Source: Lachnospiraceae bacterium UBA7093
GTDB taxonomy: Bacteria > Bacillota > Clostridia > Lachnospirales > Lachnospiraceae
DNA: 64,000 nucleotides
Direction: 5' to 3'
Assembly (NCBI GenBank): GCA_002492465.1
Contig: DKYT01000022.1
Location: forward strand, 42,064 to 106,063
Position 1 is the stretch's first letter, and every line of letters starts with the position of its first letter. Positions 52,128 through 60,773 of the stretch are shown here, piece by piece. The translations under genes and the position numbers were made by a program. The notes under the pieces are model-generated. The model saw only the letters and a list, made by a program, of their open reading frames with translations. It had not been told where the DNA came from and did not search any database.

Positions 52128-52919
52128 CTAAAGGCGTGCATATTCCTCTTCAACCGTTTTTATACCCATCTGAATAGCTGCATCCAGATAATATTTTCCA
52201 ATTTCTTTGCTTGCAGTTCTCGGATCTCCCTGCACTGTCTTATCTTCATTCGGCTGATGCAAATAAGTGAAAAGATCGTTAATCCCCCACTCACAGCTTT
52301 TCAACTTTTTCTCCTCCGGAGGATAAGTAGAAAGATCCACATCGTCGGTGAGATACATAAGCGTAGAACACTCGACGCAGTTTCCGTGTCCCACCTCCGG
52401 TACAACACCGTCAGGAAGTATAAAGGAAGAGACCGAAATGATCTTACTCTCCGTTTCATTTGAAAGTTCTACACATAATCTGTTCACTGCATAGCTCTGA
52501 TTTTCAGCGCCGTGACCGTTTATAATGACAATCAACTTATATTTCTGCATAATCAGCATGCGAAGAAACTCCCTGAGAACCAGACAAAAAACGTCTTCCT
52601 TGGAGTAAAAGCTCTTCATGCCATTAGATGGAAAATCTTGTCCAACAATATACTGTGCGGTATCCTCAAATCCCATGGCATCCAGGGTTTCCGGAGACCG
52701 CTCTCTTTCTGTACCGCAAAACAAAGTTGGCATAACAACTCCTCCGGTTTGTTTTGCAAGTTCTACGGCAACATAATGTGCCACCATGGGATCCGATCCA
52801 TAGGGCATCGCCGGTCCATGCCATTCAAGAGGTCCAATAGGCAAATATGCAATACTTTTTCTCGCCTGTTCCTCCAGGATTTCCCCTGGTCTTAAATGTT
52901 CAAATTCAACTGTCCTCAT
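52128..52919 (-). CDS. Creatininase-family amidohydrolase
   Basis: 263 aa. Metal-binding motifs PIGPLEWHGPAMPYGSD, INGHGAEN and GHGNCVECSTLM (family HAGxxETS). The family contains creatininase, formamide and lactam hydrolases and sugar-lactone-type enzymes, so the substrate cannot be named. Start ATG 52919 with GGAGA upstream. It is the last gene of the LacI-controlled importer operon and follows the metallo-beta-lactamase-fold gene by 10 bp. Confidence 0.88.
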   Translation of the reverse strand: MRTVEFEHLRPGEILEEQARKSIAYLPIGPLEWHGPAMPYGSDPMVAHYVAVELAKQTGGVVMPTLFCGTERERSPETLDAMGFEDTAQYIVGQDFPSNGMKSFYSKEDVFCLVLREFLRMLIMQKYKLIVIINGHGAENQSYAVNRLCVELSNETESKIISVSSFILPDGVVPEVGHGNCVECSTLMYLTDDVDLSTYPPEEKKLKSCEWGINDLFTYLHQPNEDKTVQGDPRTASKEIGKYYLDAAIQMGIKTVEEEYARL

Positions 52920-52929
52920 ACACAATCTC

Positions 52930-53796
52930 CTATATTACTGTTTTTCTGATTTTCTTCTTAGAATAAACGATATTTCCAACGATTCCGTCAATTCTCATAA
53001 GCTCTTGATTGAGCTTTGATGCACTGAAAATTTCCTGAGTATTTCCAAGAACATTACTCCTTTCAAATACCTCAGCATCATCGCATCCGTCAAGCACCCG
53101 ATTGCAGCATTCCAAAACATTTTTGGGCGTATCCTTTGGAATTTCCATATCATACTCTCCATATTCATGTGAAACCAACAAATGATCTGTTTGAGGCAGC
53201 CAGGAAATAATTTTTTTCACCGACTGCCTGTAACTTTCTATGTCAGTCGCCTCATCTGAAAACACATAGGTAGATGGGTTACATGCATCCCCAATGATCA
53301 TGGAACGTGTTCTGTCATCATATAAGGCAGCTGTTCCGCCTGTATGACCGGGTACTTTTATTACCGTGACACATCGTCCTCCCAGTTCAAATTTTTCTTC
53401 ATCATTCAAAAATTTTACTTTATGGGGCAATCCCCGGCTAAAGTCAGTTCCTGCCAGTGCTTCCGGGGGACAATACTTTTCACACATGCTCCGACTGTAA
53501 TCCAAACGCACCTTAATGCCTTGATTGCTATAAAAAAGATCCTTATCCTCCTTACAAATATATACCTCCTCGAATTCACCGGCAGCTCCACAGTGATCGC
53601 CATGACCATGGGTCAGAACAACGTCGTATGGGAGCTTTGTCAACTTTTCCACGGTCTCCCTTAAGCCTCGAAAGCCTATGCCTGTATCAATGAGAAGAGC
53701 CCTTTGGGTTCCTTCAATCAAATACATTTTGGTTACCGAAATATCCTCTATGCAGGTAATTCCATCGTAGATTCTTCTTATGTAGTAATATTTCAT
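52930..53796 (-). CDS. Metallo-beta-lactamase-fold hydrolase
   Basis: 288 aa. Metal motif VLTHGHGDHCGA (HxHxDH), a later His in VPGHTGGTAALY, and Asp in IIGDACNP, the typical set of a binuclear hydrolase of the glyoxalase-II/lactonase kind. Cytoplasmic. AAGGAGA precedes the ATG. It lies between the serine hydrolase and the creatininase genes and probably works on the same compound. Confidence 0.88.
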   Translation of the reverse strand: MKYYYIRRIYDGITCIEDISVTKMYLIEGTQRALLIDTGIGFRGLRETVEKLTKLPYDVVLTHGHGDHCGAAGEFEEVYICKEDKDLFYSNQGIKVRLDYSRSMCEKYCPPEALAGTDFSRGLPHKVKFLNDEEKFELGGRCVTVIKVPGHTGGTAALYDDRTRSMIIGDACNPSTYVFSDEATDIESYRQSVKKIISWLPQTDHLLVSHEYGEYDMEIPKDTPKNVLECCNRVLDGCDDAEVFERSNVLGNTQEIFSASKLNQELMRIDGIVGNIVYSKKKIRKTVI

Positions 53797-53808
53797 ATTT
53801 CTCCTTAT

Positions 53809-55008
53809 CTATTCGTTCCGTTCAACTGCCGCATATACGATCTGCCGGATTTTGCCACGCACCTTGAAATCCGGGGATCCCTGCATGAAATAGACCATGT
53901 ATATTCCAGCCTTTGGATCCACAAAGAAATAGGTGCCAAGGAAGCCGTCCCATCCAAATTCACCTACATTTCCATTTGAATGAATTTCCTCAGGGTAAAG
54001 CATAACGCGCATAAGATTCCCGTAGCCATAGCCATCCAGAAGATCGTCCCACATGCAGCCACGCTGACTCTCTGTTAAATGGTTCACCGAATACATCTTT
54101 ACAGTTTCACTGGACAGTACTCTTTCCCCATCCAATTTTCCACCGTTTAAAAGCATCCGTGCAAAACGACTGTAATCATCAATTGTAGAATAGAGACCTC
54201 TTCCGATCTCCGGCGCCCAGCCTCCGCCTGATGAGGTCACATAAGGCATCTCATCCAAGGGATTATCCTCGGGTGCAATTGTTTTTGCCCCAGGAATAAC
54301 CACCATTTTGCCGTCCCGCGGTATCAAAATATCAGGCACATGCGTGATATCCTCTTTTGTGAGAATATATTTGGTGTGATCCATTCTAAGAGGATCAAGA
54401 ACCAGTTTTTTTACAAGCTTATCATAGGACATACCGGATGCCTTTTCCGCCACCCCGCCCAAAACATCAGCACTATAACCATAAGCCCATTGGGTTCCAG
54501 GCTGAAATGCAAGGGGTGCTGCCGCCAACCGGTCACAGGCATCAGCATAGGACATTTTGATTCCTCTTCGGAATTCCGCCAAAATCTCCTCATATACTGT
54601 CTTTAAACCAGATACCGCCAGTTCGTTTCCGTAAATTGGATCAGGGAAAATCAGTCCGGAAGTCATATCCAACAAATTTTTCACCTTAACCGGACAGACA
54701 GGATCAACAAGAGTTCCATTTTCTGCAACTTTTATCTTCTTAAAAGAGGGGAGGAAATCACCCACTTCATCCTTGGGGCTTAAGATTCCCTGCTCGAAGA
54801 GCTTTTGCACTACCACAGATGTAATTGGTTTTGTCATAGAACACAGACATACCATACTATCCTCATCGATGTTGCCAAAGCAGTTCCTGTAAAGCATCCC
54901 GTTCACATTTCCGATTTCAACAGAACATCCCAAGATTTTCTCATGAGCTACCTCATTCGAAAGAAGATGTTCTAAACCTAATAAACACTGGGAATTTAAT
55001 TTCATCAT
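53809..55008 (-). CDS. Serine hydrolase, beta-lactamase / esterase (class C-like) family
   Basis: 399 aa. The SxxK motif is CSMTKPITSVV (Ser near residue 73), the YxN equivalent is in QWAYGYSADVLGGVAEK, and the family LxGDGFLG-type turn appears as FGWDGFLGTYFFVDP. This fold covers penicillin-binding-protein-like enzymes, esterases and amidases. No signal peptide is visible, so cytoplasmic. Start ATG 55008 after AGGAGG, overlapping the end of the ATPase gene. A drug-resistance role is unlikely in a LacI-controlled importer operon. Confidence 0.88.
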   Translation of the reverse strand: MMKLNSQCLLGLEHLLSNEVAHEKILGCSVEIGNVNGMLYRNCFGNIDEDSMVCLCSMTKPITSVVVQKLFEQGILSPKDEVGDFLPSFKKIKVAENGTLVDPVCPVKVKNLLDMTSGLIFPDPIYGNELAVSGLKTVYEEILAEFRRGIKMSYADACDRLAAAPLAFQPGTQWAYGYSADVLGGVAEKASGMSYDKLVKKLVLDPLRMDHTKYILTKEDITHVPDILIPRDGKMVVIPGAKTIAPEDNPLDEMPYVTSSGGGWAPEIGRGLYSTIDDYSRFARMLLNGGKLDGERVLSSETVKMYSVNHLTESQRGCMWDDLLDGYGYGNLMRVMLYPEEIHSNGNVGEFGWDGFLGTYFFVDPKAGIYMVYFMQGSPDFKVRGKIRQIVYAAVERNE

Positions 55009-55009
55009 A

Positions 55010-56518
55010 TTATACAACCTCCTTAATGATATTTACCTGTGTAATCTCATCTCCGGCAAGCTCTGCCTGTGCCTTTCCATCGGCAAGGACAATACATCTA
55101 TCACAAAGGGAAATAAACTCGGGCATGTCGGAGGATACAAGCACCACTGCCATACCCTTTTGGGTTAATTCATCAATAATGTCGTAAAATTCCCTTTTAG
55201 CGCCCACATCAATCCCTTTGGTCGGCTCATCCAGAAAAAGAACCTTACATTCCGTCATCAGCCATTTTGCCAGTACGACTTTCTGCTGATTTCCTCCGGA
55301 AAGATTTCCCACTCTTGTTTCCTGGGAAGGCGCCTTTATCCTCAATTTCTCGTAAAACCGTCCTGTTTCCTTCGTTTCTTTTCTTTCATTGATTGCAGGA
55401 TATCCTTTAAGCTTTTTTAAACTTGCCAAAGAGATATTCTCACGAATATTCATATTGATGACCAGACCGGAGCTTCGGCGCTCCTCGGTCAGGAATGCAA
55501 GACCTGCTGCCACGGCATCTGCAGGCTTTGTAATCTGGATCTCTTGTCCCTCAATTTCAATTATCTTTTTAACGCCGTTTGTAAGCTGTCCGAAAATCGC
55601 CCCTAAAACTTCGCTTCGTCCGGCGCCTACCAGTCCGCCAAGACCAAATACCTCACCCCGGTGAACCTCAAAGGAAAGCTCGTCAATAATATTTTTGGTT
55701 GAAATATTAGGGTTTGGTATGTGAAGTTTTTTAACACTTAGCACCACCTCATCCGTGGAAACATTTTTATGGCGATACTGATTTTCAAGGTTTCGTCCCA
55801 CCATTTCCTCAATCAGCTGATTCTGGCTTACCTCGTTAATCAAATGAAAGGCAACGCTTTTACCGTCGCGCAACACCAGAACCGAATCACAAAGTTCAAA
55901 TACCTCATCCAGCTTGTGGGAAATGTAAAGGATCGACACCCCTTCCTTTCGCAGCTGTTCCAGAATTGCAAAGACCTGCTTAACCTCGTTTCCGGTAAGC
56001 GCGGTGGTGGGCTCGTCCAGTACCAGAATACGGGGTTTTTTGATGATCGCCCTTAAAATACTGATCAACTGTATCTGACCGCTGTTCGTAACACTTCGAA
56101 GAATCTGCGCCGGATCAAGATCCACGCTTACCTTATCCAGAAATTCTCTTGTCATATTATACAGTTTTTTAAAATCCACAATATATTTTCCCCCGGGAAG
56201 GTTCCCCACCATCAGGTTTTCCGCAACGGTTGCATCCAGCATAACGTTTAATTCCTGATAAGCCATCTCGATGCCAAGCGCCTGCGCAGTGCTAATGGAA
56301 TCCATCTTCACAGGCTTGCCGTCGATATGCAGTTCCCCTTCGTAGCTGCCGTAGGGATAACTGCCGGAAAGAATCTTCATAAGGGTGGATTTTCCCGCAC
56401 CATTCTCTCCACAGATCCCCAGGAATTCACCCTGCTTTAATGAAAAGCTTACATTATCCAGCGCCAGGACACCGGGGAAACGCTTTGTAACGTGTTTCAT
56501 TTCAAGAATTGGTTTCAT
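55010..56518 (-). CDS. Sugar ABC transporter ATP-binding protein, duplicated ATPase
   Basis: 502 aa, MglA/XylG type. First half: Walker A GENGAGKST, VTNSGQIQLISILRAII (signature weak), Walker B VLDEPTTAL. Second half: degenerate Walker A (GLVGAGRSEV), signature LSGGNQQKVVLA and FLDEPTKGIDVG. GGGAGGG precedes the ATG. It energises the importer with the permease and lipoprotein genes upstream. Confidence 0.92.
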   Translation of the reverse strand: MKPILEMKHVTKRFPGVLALDNVSFSLKQGEFLGICGENGAGKSTLMKILSGSYPYGSYEGELHIDGKPVKMDSISTAQALGIEMAYQELNVMLDATVAENLMVGNLPGGKYIVDFKKLYNMTREFLDKVSVDLDPAQILRSVTNSGQIQLISILRAIIKKPRILVLDEPTTALTGNEVKQVFAILEQLRKEGVSILYISHKLDEVFELCDSVLVLRDGKSVAFHLINEVSQNQLIEEMVGRNLENQYRHKNVSTDEVVLSVKKLHIPNPNISTKNIIDELSFEVHRGEVFGLGGLVGAGRSEVLGAIFGQLTNGVKKIIEIEGQEIQITKPADAVAAGLAFLTEERRSSGLVINMNIRENISLASLKKLKGYPAINERKETKETGRFYEKLRIKAPSQETRVGNLSGGNQQKVVLAKWLMTECKVLFLDEPTKGIDVGAKREFYDIIDELTQKGMAVVLVSSDMPEFISLCDRCIVLADGKAQAELAGDEITQVNIIKEVV

Positions 56519-56535
56519 GATCCGTTCCCTCCCGT

Positions 56536-57507
56536 TTATTCCTTAGCCGAAGCGATCTTTTTCTGTCTGTAAAGGTCAAGCGCCAGCGCCAGGATCAAAA
56601 TTACGCCAAAAATCAGGTTATTCCAGTAACTGGAGACACGGGTCAAAATCAAACCGTTGTCAATTTCCGCCATTAAAAAGCAGCCCAGAAGCGTACCGAT
56701 TACCGTGCCCTTACCGCCGGCAATGCCTGTACCGCCGATGATAACACCACACATCAAAAGGAGCTCTGTTCCAGAACCTGCATTGGGCTGCGCGGAGTTA
56801 AAACGCGCCGCTTTAAATACTCCCACAAGGGCGGCGCAGACGCTGACCATAACATGGGAAATCATGCTGACCTTTCCAATATTGATACCTGCCAGCTTGG
56901 CGGTTTCCCGGTTTCCGCCGATGGCATAAAAAGAACGTCCCAGCCGTGTTTTACTTAAAATAAAATGAAAGACAATGGTTATCACAAGCGCAACTATAAT
57001 CGTCCAGTAAAGCTTGGGCAGAGGTCCTCTCTGCCCAAGTGCCTTAAAGCTTTCGGGGAAATAGTTGATGCACTGACCGCCTGTCAGAAGAAGGATCAGA
57101 CCGCTAAGAGCGTACTGAATGCCAAGGGTAGTGATAAAACCGGGAAGACCTACGTTACACAAAAGAACTGCCTTCAACATACCAATCGCAAATCCGCAGG
57201 CAAGAGCTCCGAGAATTGCGAAAGGAATCGGAACCTCCATTTGAAGCAGCCATCCACATGTAATTCCCGCAAGACTGACAACCGAACCAAAGCAAAGATC
57301 CATTTCACCGCATACCATCAGGCAGGTAAGAGGCGCGGCAATTAATAAATTGTAGCTGGTTGTTCTTAAAATATCCAACAGATTATCCGGACGGACAAAC
57401 GTACTGTTCACTGCCGTTACAAGTATCATGATAAGCAGCACCATGATAAGCGCCGGCGATTCCTCTTTGTTCAAAAGTTTTTGCATTGTTTTATTTTTCA
57501 ATTTCAT
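56536..57507 (-). CDS. Ribose-type sugar ABC transporter permease
   Basis: 323 aa, RbsC/BPD-transp-2 family with about ten hydrophobic segments. GEMDLCFGSVVSLAGITCGW (DLSVG equivalent) and IGGNRETAKLAGINIGKVSM (G.N..AA..SGI equivalent) are visible, as is GGTGIAGGKGTVIGT. It follows the lipoprotein gene by 37 bp. It is the only permease here, so the channel should be a homodimer. Confidence 0.92.
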   Translation of the reverse strand: MKLKNKTMQKLLNKEESPALIMVLLIMILVTAVNSTFVRPDNLLDILRTTSYNLLIAAPLTCLMVCGEMDLCFGSVVSLAGITCGWLLQMEVPIPFAILGALACGFAIGMLKAVLLCNVGLPGFITTLGIQYALSGLILLLTGGQCINYFPESFKALGQRGPLPKLYWTIIVALVITIVFHFILSKTRLGRSFYAIGGNRETAKLAGINIGKVSMISHVMVSVCAALVGVFKAARFNSAQPNAGSGTELLLMCGVIIGGTGIAGGKGTVIGTLLGCFLMAEIDNGLILTRVSSYWNNLIFGVILILALALDLYRQKKIASAKE

Positions 57508-57544
57508 CCTTTTCTCCCCAAATTAATTCCCGTATTGACAGAAT

Positions 57545-58570
57545 TTATTCCAGTGTAAGACCAAGCTTTTCTGCAAATTCAGCGGCGCTCTTCGCATCCA
57601 GAATACCACAGCCTGCATCGGTGTTCTTTTCATATTCCTCGCCGTTTAATACCTTGGATGCGACCATAGCCGCCTGATAACCGCAGTTATACCAGTCCTG
57701 AATTGCCAGACGGTCGATGGTACCGTCCTTTGTTGCCTGAAGACTCTGCTGTTCATAGTCAATTCCTACTATAAACATCTCGTCCTGAAGGTTGTTCTCT
57801 TCAATATACGTAGCAACGCCCACTGTACCGGCACCGTCGCACATAATAACCGCGTTGATGGGATCCACCTTTCGAAGATCGCCAATCAGGTTTTGCGCCT
57901 TTACGGAGTCGCCTCCAGTTTCATACTGACCTTCCACCGTGATGTTGGGGCTGTCTTTAAAATATTCGTTGATCATATTCCAGCAGTCAGTCTGGGCAAC
58001 GTTAGCAAAGTGGCTGCGGATATAAACCAGATGTGCTTCATTGTCGCCTACCATTTCCTCCATTGCCTTACACTGTAACTCAGCCATAACCACTGGATCG
58101 ATCATAATGGTATAATCTATAGCATCTTTCATCAATTCTTCATCGTATGCAAATTGCAAAACGGAGGTTACCACGCCCTTTTGTTTTGCTTCCCTTGTTG
58201 CGTCCAGCGCCACATCCAGGTCGGAGAGCAGAACCGCTACATTTGCCCCTTGGGTCACTGCGCTTTCATAAAGAGAAACTGCCTCCGTGTTTGACCATGC
58301 GTTAGTGCCAGGTCCCACATACTGGCTGTCCCAGCCAAGCTCCACACAGGCGTCCTCCCAGCCCTGCTGAAGCTGCGCCCAGATAAGTCCTCCTACAGGC
58401 GCCACTAAAACTGCTTTCGTCTTTTCATCGGAACCATCTTCTGTTGTTTCAGTTGTTTCAGCCTTTTCTGTTTCCCCATTTCCCGGGGCATCATTTGACT
58501 TACTGCCGCATCCAATCATACCAAGCACCATAGCGGTACATAATGCAATTGCTAATAATCTCTTTTTCAT
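57545..58570 (-). CDS. Substrate-binding lipoprotein of the ribose-type importer
   Basis: 341 aa. Lipobox MIGC with Cys 21, a short Thr/Glu linker (about 25-45), then a type-I periplasmic-binding fold (VAPVGGLIWAQLQQGWEDAC, then NAVIMCDGAGTVGVATYIEE). Its family (RbsB-like) binds sugars, autoinducer-2 or small polyols. It lies 37 bp after the LacI gene and is highly likely to bind the compound degraded by the three downstream hydrolases. Confidence 0.9.
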   Translation of the reverse strand: MKKRLLAIALCTAMVLGMIGCGSKSNDAPGNGETEKAETTETTEDGSDEKTKAVLVAPVGGLIWAQLQQGWEDACVELGWDSQYVGPGTNAWSNTEAVSLYESAVTQGANVAVLLSDLDVALDATREAKQKGVVTSVLQFAYDEELMKDAIDYTIMIDPVVMAELQCKAMEEMVGDNEAHLVYIRSHFANVAQTDCWNMINEYFKDSPNITVEGQYETGGDSVKAQNLIGDLRKVDPINAVIMCDGAGTVGVATYIEENNLQDEMFIVGIDYEQQSLQATKDGTIDRLAIQDWYNCGYQAAMVASKVLNGEEYEKNTDAGCGILDAKSAAEFAEKLGLTLE

Positions 58571-58606
58571 ATTGTTTTCCCTCTTCTATTCAGTATTCCC
58601 ATGCAT

Positions 58607-59590
58607 TCACATGGACTCCCGAATCATCAATTTGCTGTTTAATGTTGTTCTGTGAATTGCCTTTTCCTTTTGCTCGTCATCCAATGCCTTCACCATGTAG
58701 TTTACGCTCAATTCCACCGCTTCCTTGACGGGAAAGGCAATGGAAGAAAGAGATGGCGTAAGATAGCTTGCCATGCTGATATTATCTATGCTGCAGATTG
58801 CAATATCCTCCGGAATCGCCAGACCCGCTTCACAGATTGCACGGTATGCGCCGATTGCATACTGGTCGTATCCCATCAAAAAGGCTGTGGGATGATCTTT
58901 TTCCTTCAGGGCTCCCTTCATCGCAAGATATCCGCCCCGTTCGAAACGCTCTTTGTTCAGATATACCGGAATCTCTTTTTCGTCTATCTCATTCGCGCAA
59001 AAGGCTTCTTTGAACTCGCCCCGGCGAAAGCCATAATTCATCTCATCGGTCATCACACCGATTTTCTTATGACCCTTTTGCTTCAAGATCCAAATGGCTT
59101 CTTCAAGCGCCGGGACAATATCAATCCTGACACTGTCCATAAAAGAAAAATAATTTGGCGCCGGCATCAGCGCAATGATCGGCAAATGGTTATAGGCAAC
59201 ATATTTCTTAATGTAATCGCTCATTTTGAGAGGGGCGCAGACGATAAAAATTCCCTCGACACACCGCATCCGGCATATATCCAAAGCCTTTTTACAGCTG
59301 TCGTCATCAAAGAAAAACGGAGTATAAAGCGGCGTATATCCAATCTTGCTCAACTCACAGTCAAATTCTACCAGGATATTTGTAAAAAAGTCGCTGATCA
59401 TATCCGGAATAATGATTCCAACGGTATAAGTTTTGTCCTCTTTTTTCTTCGGATGATATCCAAGCCGGAAAGCAATGTCATTGATCCTCTGTCTTGTTGC
59501 CTCAGCGATTTCTGTATCTCCTTTAAGCGCGCGTGAAACAGTAGATACATTAACGCCAGCCTCCCTGGCAATGTCTTTTAGTGTTGTCAT
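58607..59590 (-). CDS. LacI-family regulator of the importer-hydrolase operon
   Basis: 327 aa. Helix-turn-helix MTTLKDIAREAGVNVSTVSR at the start, then the sugar-binding-like core. AAGGAGA precedes ATG 59590. First gene of its own operon, followed directly by the lipoprotein gene, so expression is auto-controlled. A consensus promoter lies upstream (59647-59675) and CGAAA-TG-TTTCG repeats at 59740-59759. Confidence 0.92.
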   Translation of the reverse strand: MTTLKDIAREAGVNVSTVSRALKGDTEIAEATRQRINDIAFRLGYHPKKKEDKTYTVGIIIPDMISDFFTNILVEFDCELSKIGYTPLYTPFFFDDDSCKKALDICRMRCVEGIFIVCAPLKMSDYIKKYVAYNHLPIIALMPAPNYFSFMDSVRIDIVPALEEAIWILKQKGHKKIGVMTDEMNYGFRRGEFKEAFCANEIDEKEIPVYLNKERFERGGYLAMKGALKEKDHPTAFLMGYDQYAIGAYRAICEAGLAIPEDIAICSIDNISMASYLTPSLSSIAFPVKEAVELSVNYMVKALDDEQKEKAIHRTTLNSKLMIRESM

Positions 59591-59646
59591 AGAGGCACTC
59601 TCCTTTCGCAATTTTTCGGAATGCATTCTTTTTTCTTGCTAATTGG

Positions 59647-59675
59647 AGTATATTAAATCCCTATATTATTGTCAA
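59647..59675 (-). promoter_or_regulatory. Promoter of the LacI-importer-hydrolase operon
   Basis: TTGACA (59670-59675) and TATACT (59647-59652) on the minus strand, 17-bp spacer, about 60 bp before the start codon. Confidence 0.75.
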
Positions 59676-59700
59676 TACTGTACTGTTTTTGCGATTTATT

Positions 59701-59759
59701 TTTGTATATTTTGTATATTTTGTATATTTTTATTTATTATGTTTCGAAATGTTTCGAAG
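59701..59759. promoter_or_regulatory. AT-rich tandem repeat and LacI-like operator pair
   Basis: Three tandem copies of the 10-bp unit TTGTATATTT (59701-59730) in helical phase suggest curved DNA or an UP-like element upstream of the -35. Next to it TGTTTCGAA occurs twice (59740-59748 and 59750-59758), giving an inverted CGAAA-TG-TTTCG. This resembles a LacI-family operator and lies between two divergent promoters. Confidence 0.5.
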
Positions 59760-59960
59760 AAAAATATGGAAATTTTAAATTTGATTTGATCTTTTAATTC
59801 GAGATTGCATTTATTAAACTAAGGCGCTGCAAGAGGATACCCTTTAAGCTGCCTTGGTATTCCCTCCATTGAAAAAGGATGTTTTTTGTGGTATATTGTA
59901 ACTATTCATCCCTGCAATACCACATATTACAAAGAACCATCAGAATGTGAGGATATTTTT

Positions 59961-60689
59961 GTGTTAAGAATCTTTTTTGTAATTATTGTTTCTCTGCCTT
60001 TCATCGTTTATTATCTGAGCAAAGCTTTCTACATTGAAAGACATGATGAAAAATATACGGAAGCAGACCGCTACAAGGTAGCAAAACGCGCCGTTTCCAT
60101 TTTACAGCGCAACGGTTTCATACATACCAATGTTTACGGCACGGATAACCTTCCTGAAGACGGCGGCTATGTGATGTATGCCAATCATCAGGGTAAGTAT
60201 GATGCCCTGGGCATCATTTCCGGACACCCTTCCCCCTGCACCGTTATGATCGATGACAAACGCTCCCACCAACTTGTAACTTCTCAGTTCATCACCCTGC
60301 TAAAAGGGATCAGACTGGATAAAACAGACATGAAGCTTCAAATGAAAACTATCCTGCAGGTAATCGCCCAAGTAAAGGAAGGGCGCAGGATTATTATCTT
60401 TCCCGAAGGGGGATATTACCGTAACCGGAACCAGGTGCACGATTTTCTTCCCGGCGCTTTTCAGTGCGCCACCAAATCCCACAGCCCCATAGTTCCGGTA
60501 GCTTTGATCGATTCCTATAAACCTTTTGAGCTTAACTCCTTAAAGCCGGTCACCACTCAGGTGCATTTTCTTCCGCCTATTGCCTATGAGGAATACAAGG
60601 GATTGACCACCCGGGAAATTGCAGAGCTGACCAAGAGCAAAATCGTGGCAGTGATCAACGAAGTGTGCAATCCCGCTCCTGAGACCTGA
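59961..60689 (+). CDS. plsC: 1-acylglycerol-3-phosphate acyltransferase (PlsC-like)
   Basis: 242 aa. One N-terminal membrane helix (IFFVIIVSLPFIVYYL). Acyltransferase block I ANHQGKYDALG (HxxxxD), block III FPEGGYYRNRN and a later GAFQCATKSHSPIVPVAL. It transfers an acyl chain to lysophosphatidic acid on the inner membrane face. I chose GTG 59961 because GAGG lies 8 bp before it; a longer frame opens at 59886. It stands alone between the LacI operon and alpha-galactosidase, with a tag and terminator after it. Confidence 0.87.
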   Translation: MLRIFFVIIVSLPFIVYYLSKAFYIERHDEKYTEADRYKVAKRAVSILQRNGFIHTNVYGTDNLPEDGGYVMYANHQGKYDALGIISGHPSPCTVMIDDKRSHQLVTSQFITLLKGIRLDKTDMKLQMKTILQVIAQVKEGRRIIIFPEGGYYRNRNQVHDFLPGAFQCATKSHSPIVPVALIDSYKPFELNSLKPVTTQVHFLPPIAYEEYKGLTTREIAELTKSKIVAVINEVCNPAPET

Positions 60690-60695
60690 TGAACG

Positions 60696-60725
60696 AACGC
60701 CGCCACGCTCCGCGAGCCGGCTTAT
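60696..60725 (-). repeat. Terminator-associated tag, copy 4
   Basis: Minus strand ATAAGCCGGCTCGCGGAGCG followed by TGGCGGCGTT. It begins 7 bp after the PlsC stop and is followed by a terminator hairpin. Confidence 0.8.
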
Positions 60726-60735
60726 CGTAACGAAC

Positions 60736-60768
60736 ACAGACCCGCCTTCTACACGAGGGCGAGTCTGT
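60736..60768. terminator. Terminator between PlsC and alpha-galactosidase genes
   Basis: ACAGACCCGCC pairs with GGCGAGTCTGT plus one wobble (11-bp stem, about 11-nt loop); ATTTTTTA follows on the plus strand. It serves plsC and lies 5 bp past the convergent alpha-galactosidase stop. Confidence 0.82.
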
Positions 60769-60773
60769 ATTTT

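Noticed and set aside
53809..55008. Beta-lactam resistance gene linked to the BlaI/M56 pair
   Set aside because: The serine hydrolase lacks a signal peptide, belongs to a separate operon behind a 14-bp terminator, and is co-transcribed with a sugar-type importer.
58652..59536. 294-codon plus-strand frame opposite the LacI gene
   Set aside because: Antisense shadow; the LacI protein on the other strand has helix-turn-helix and a consensus promoter.
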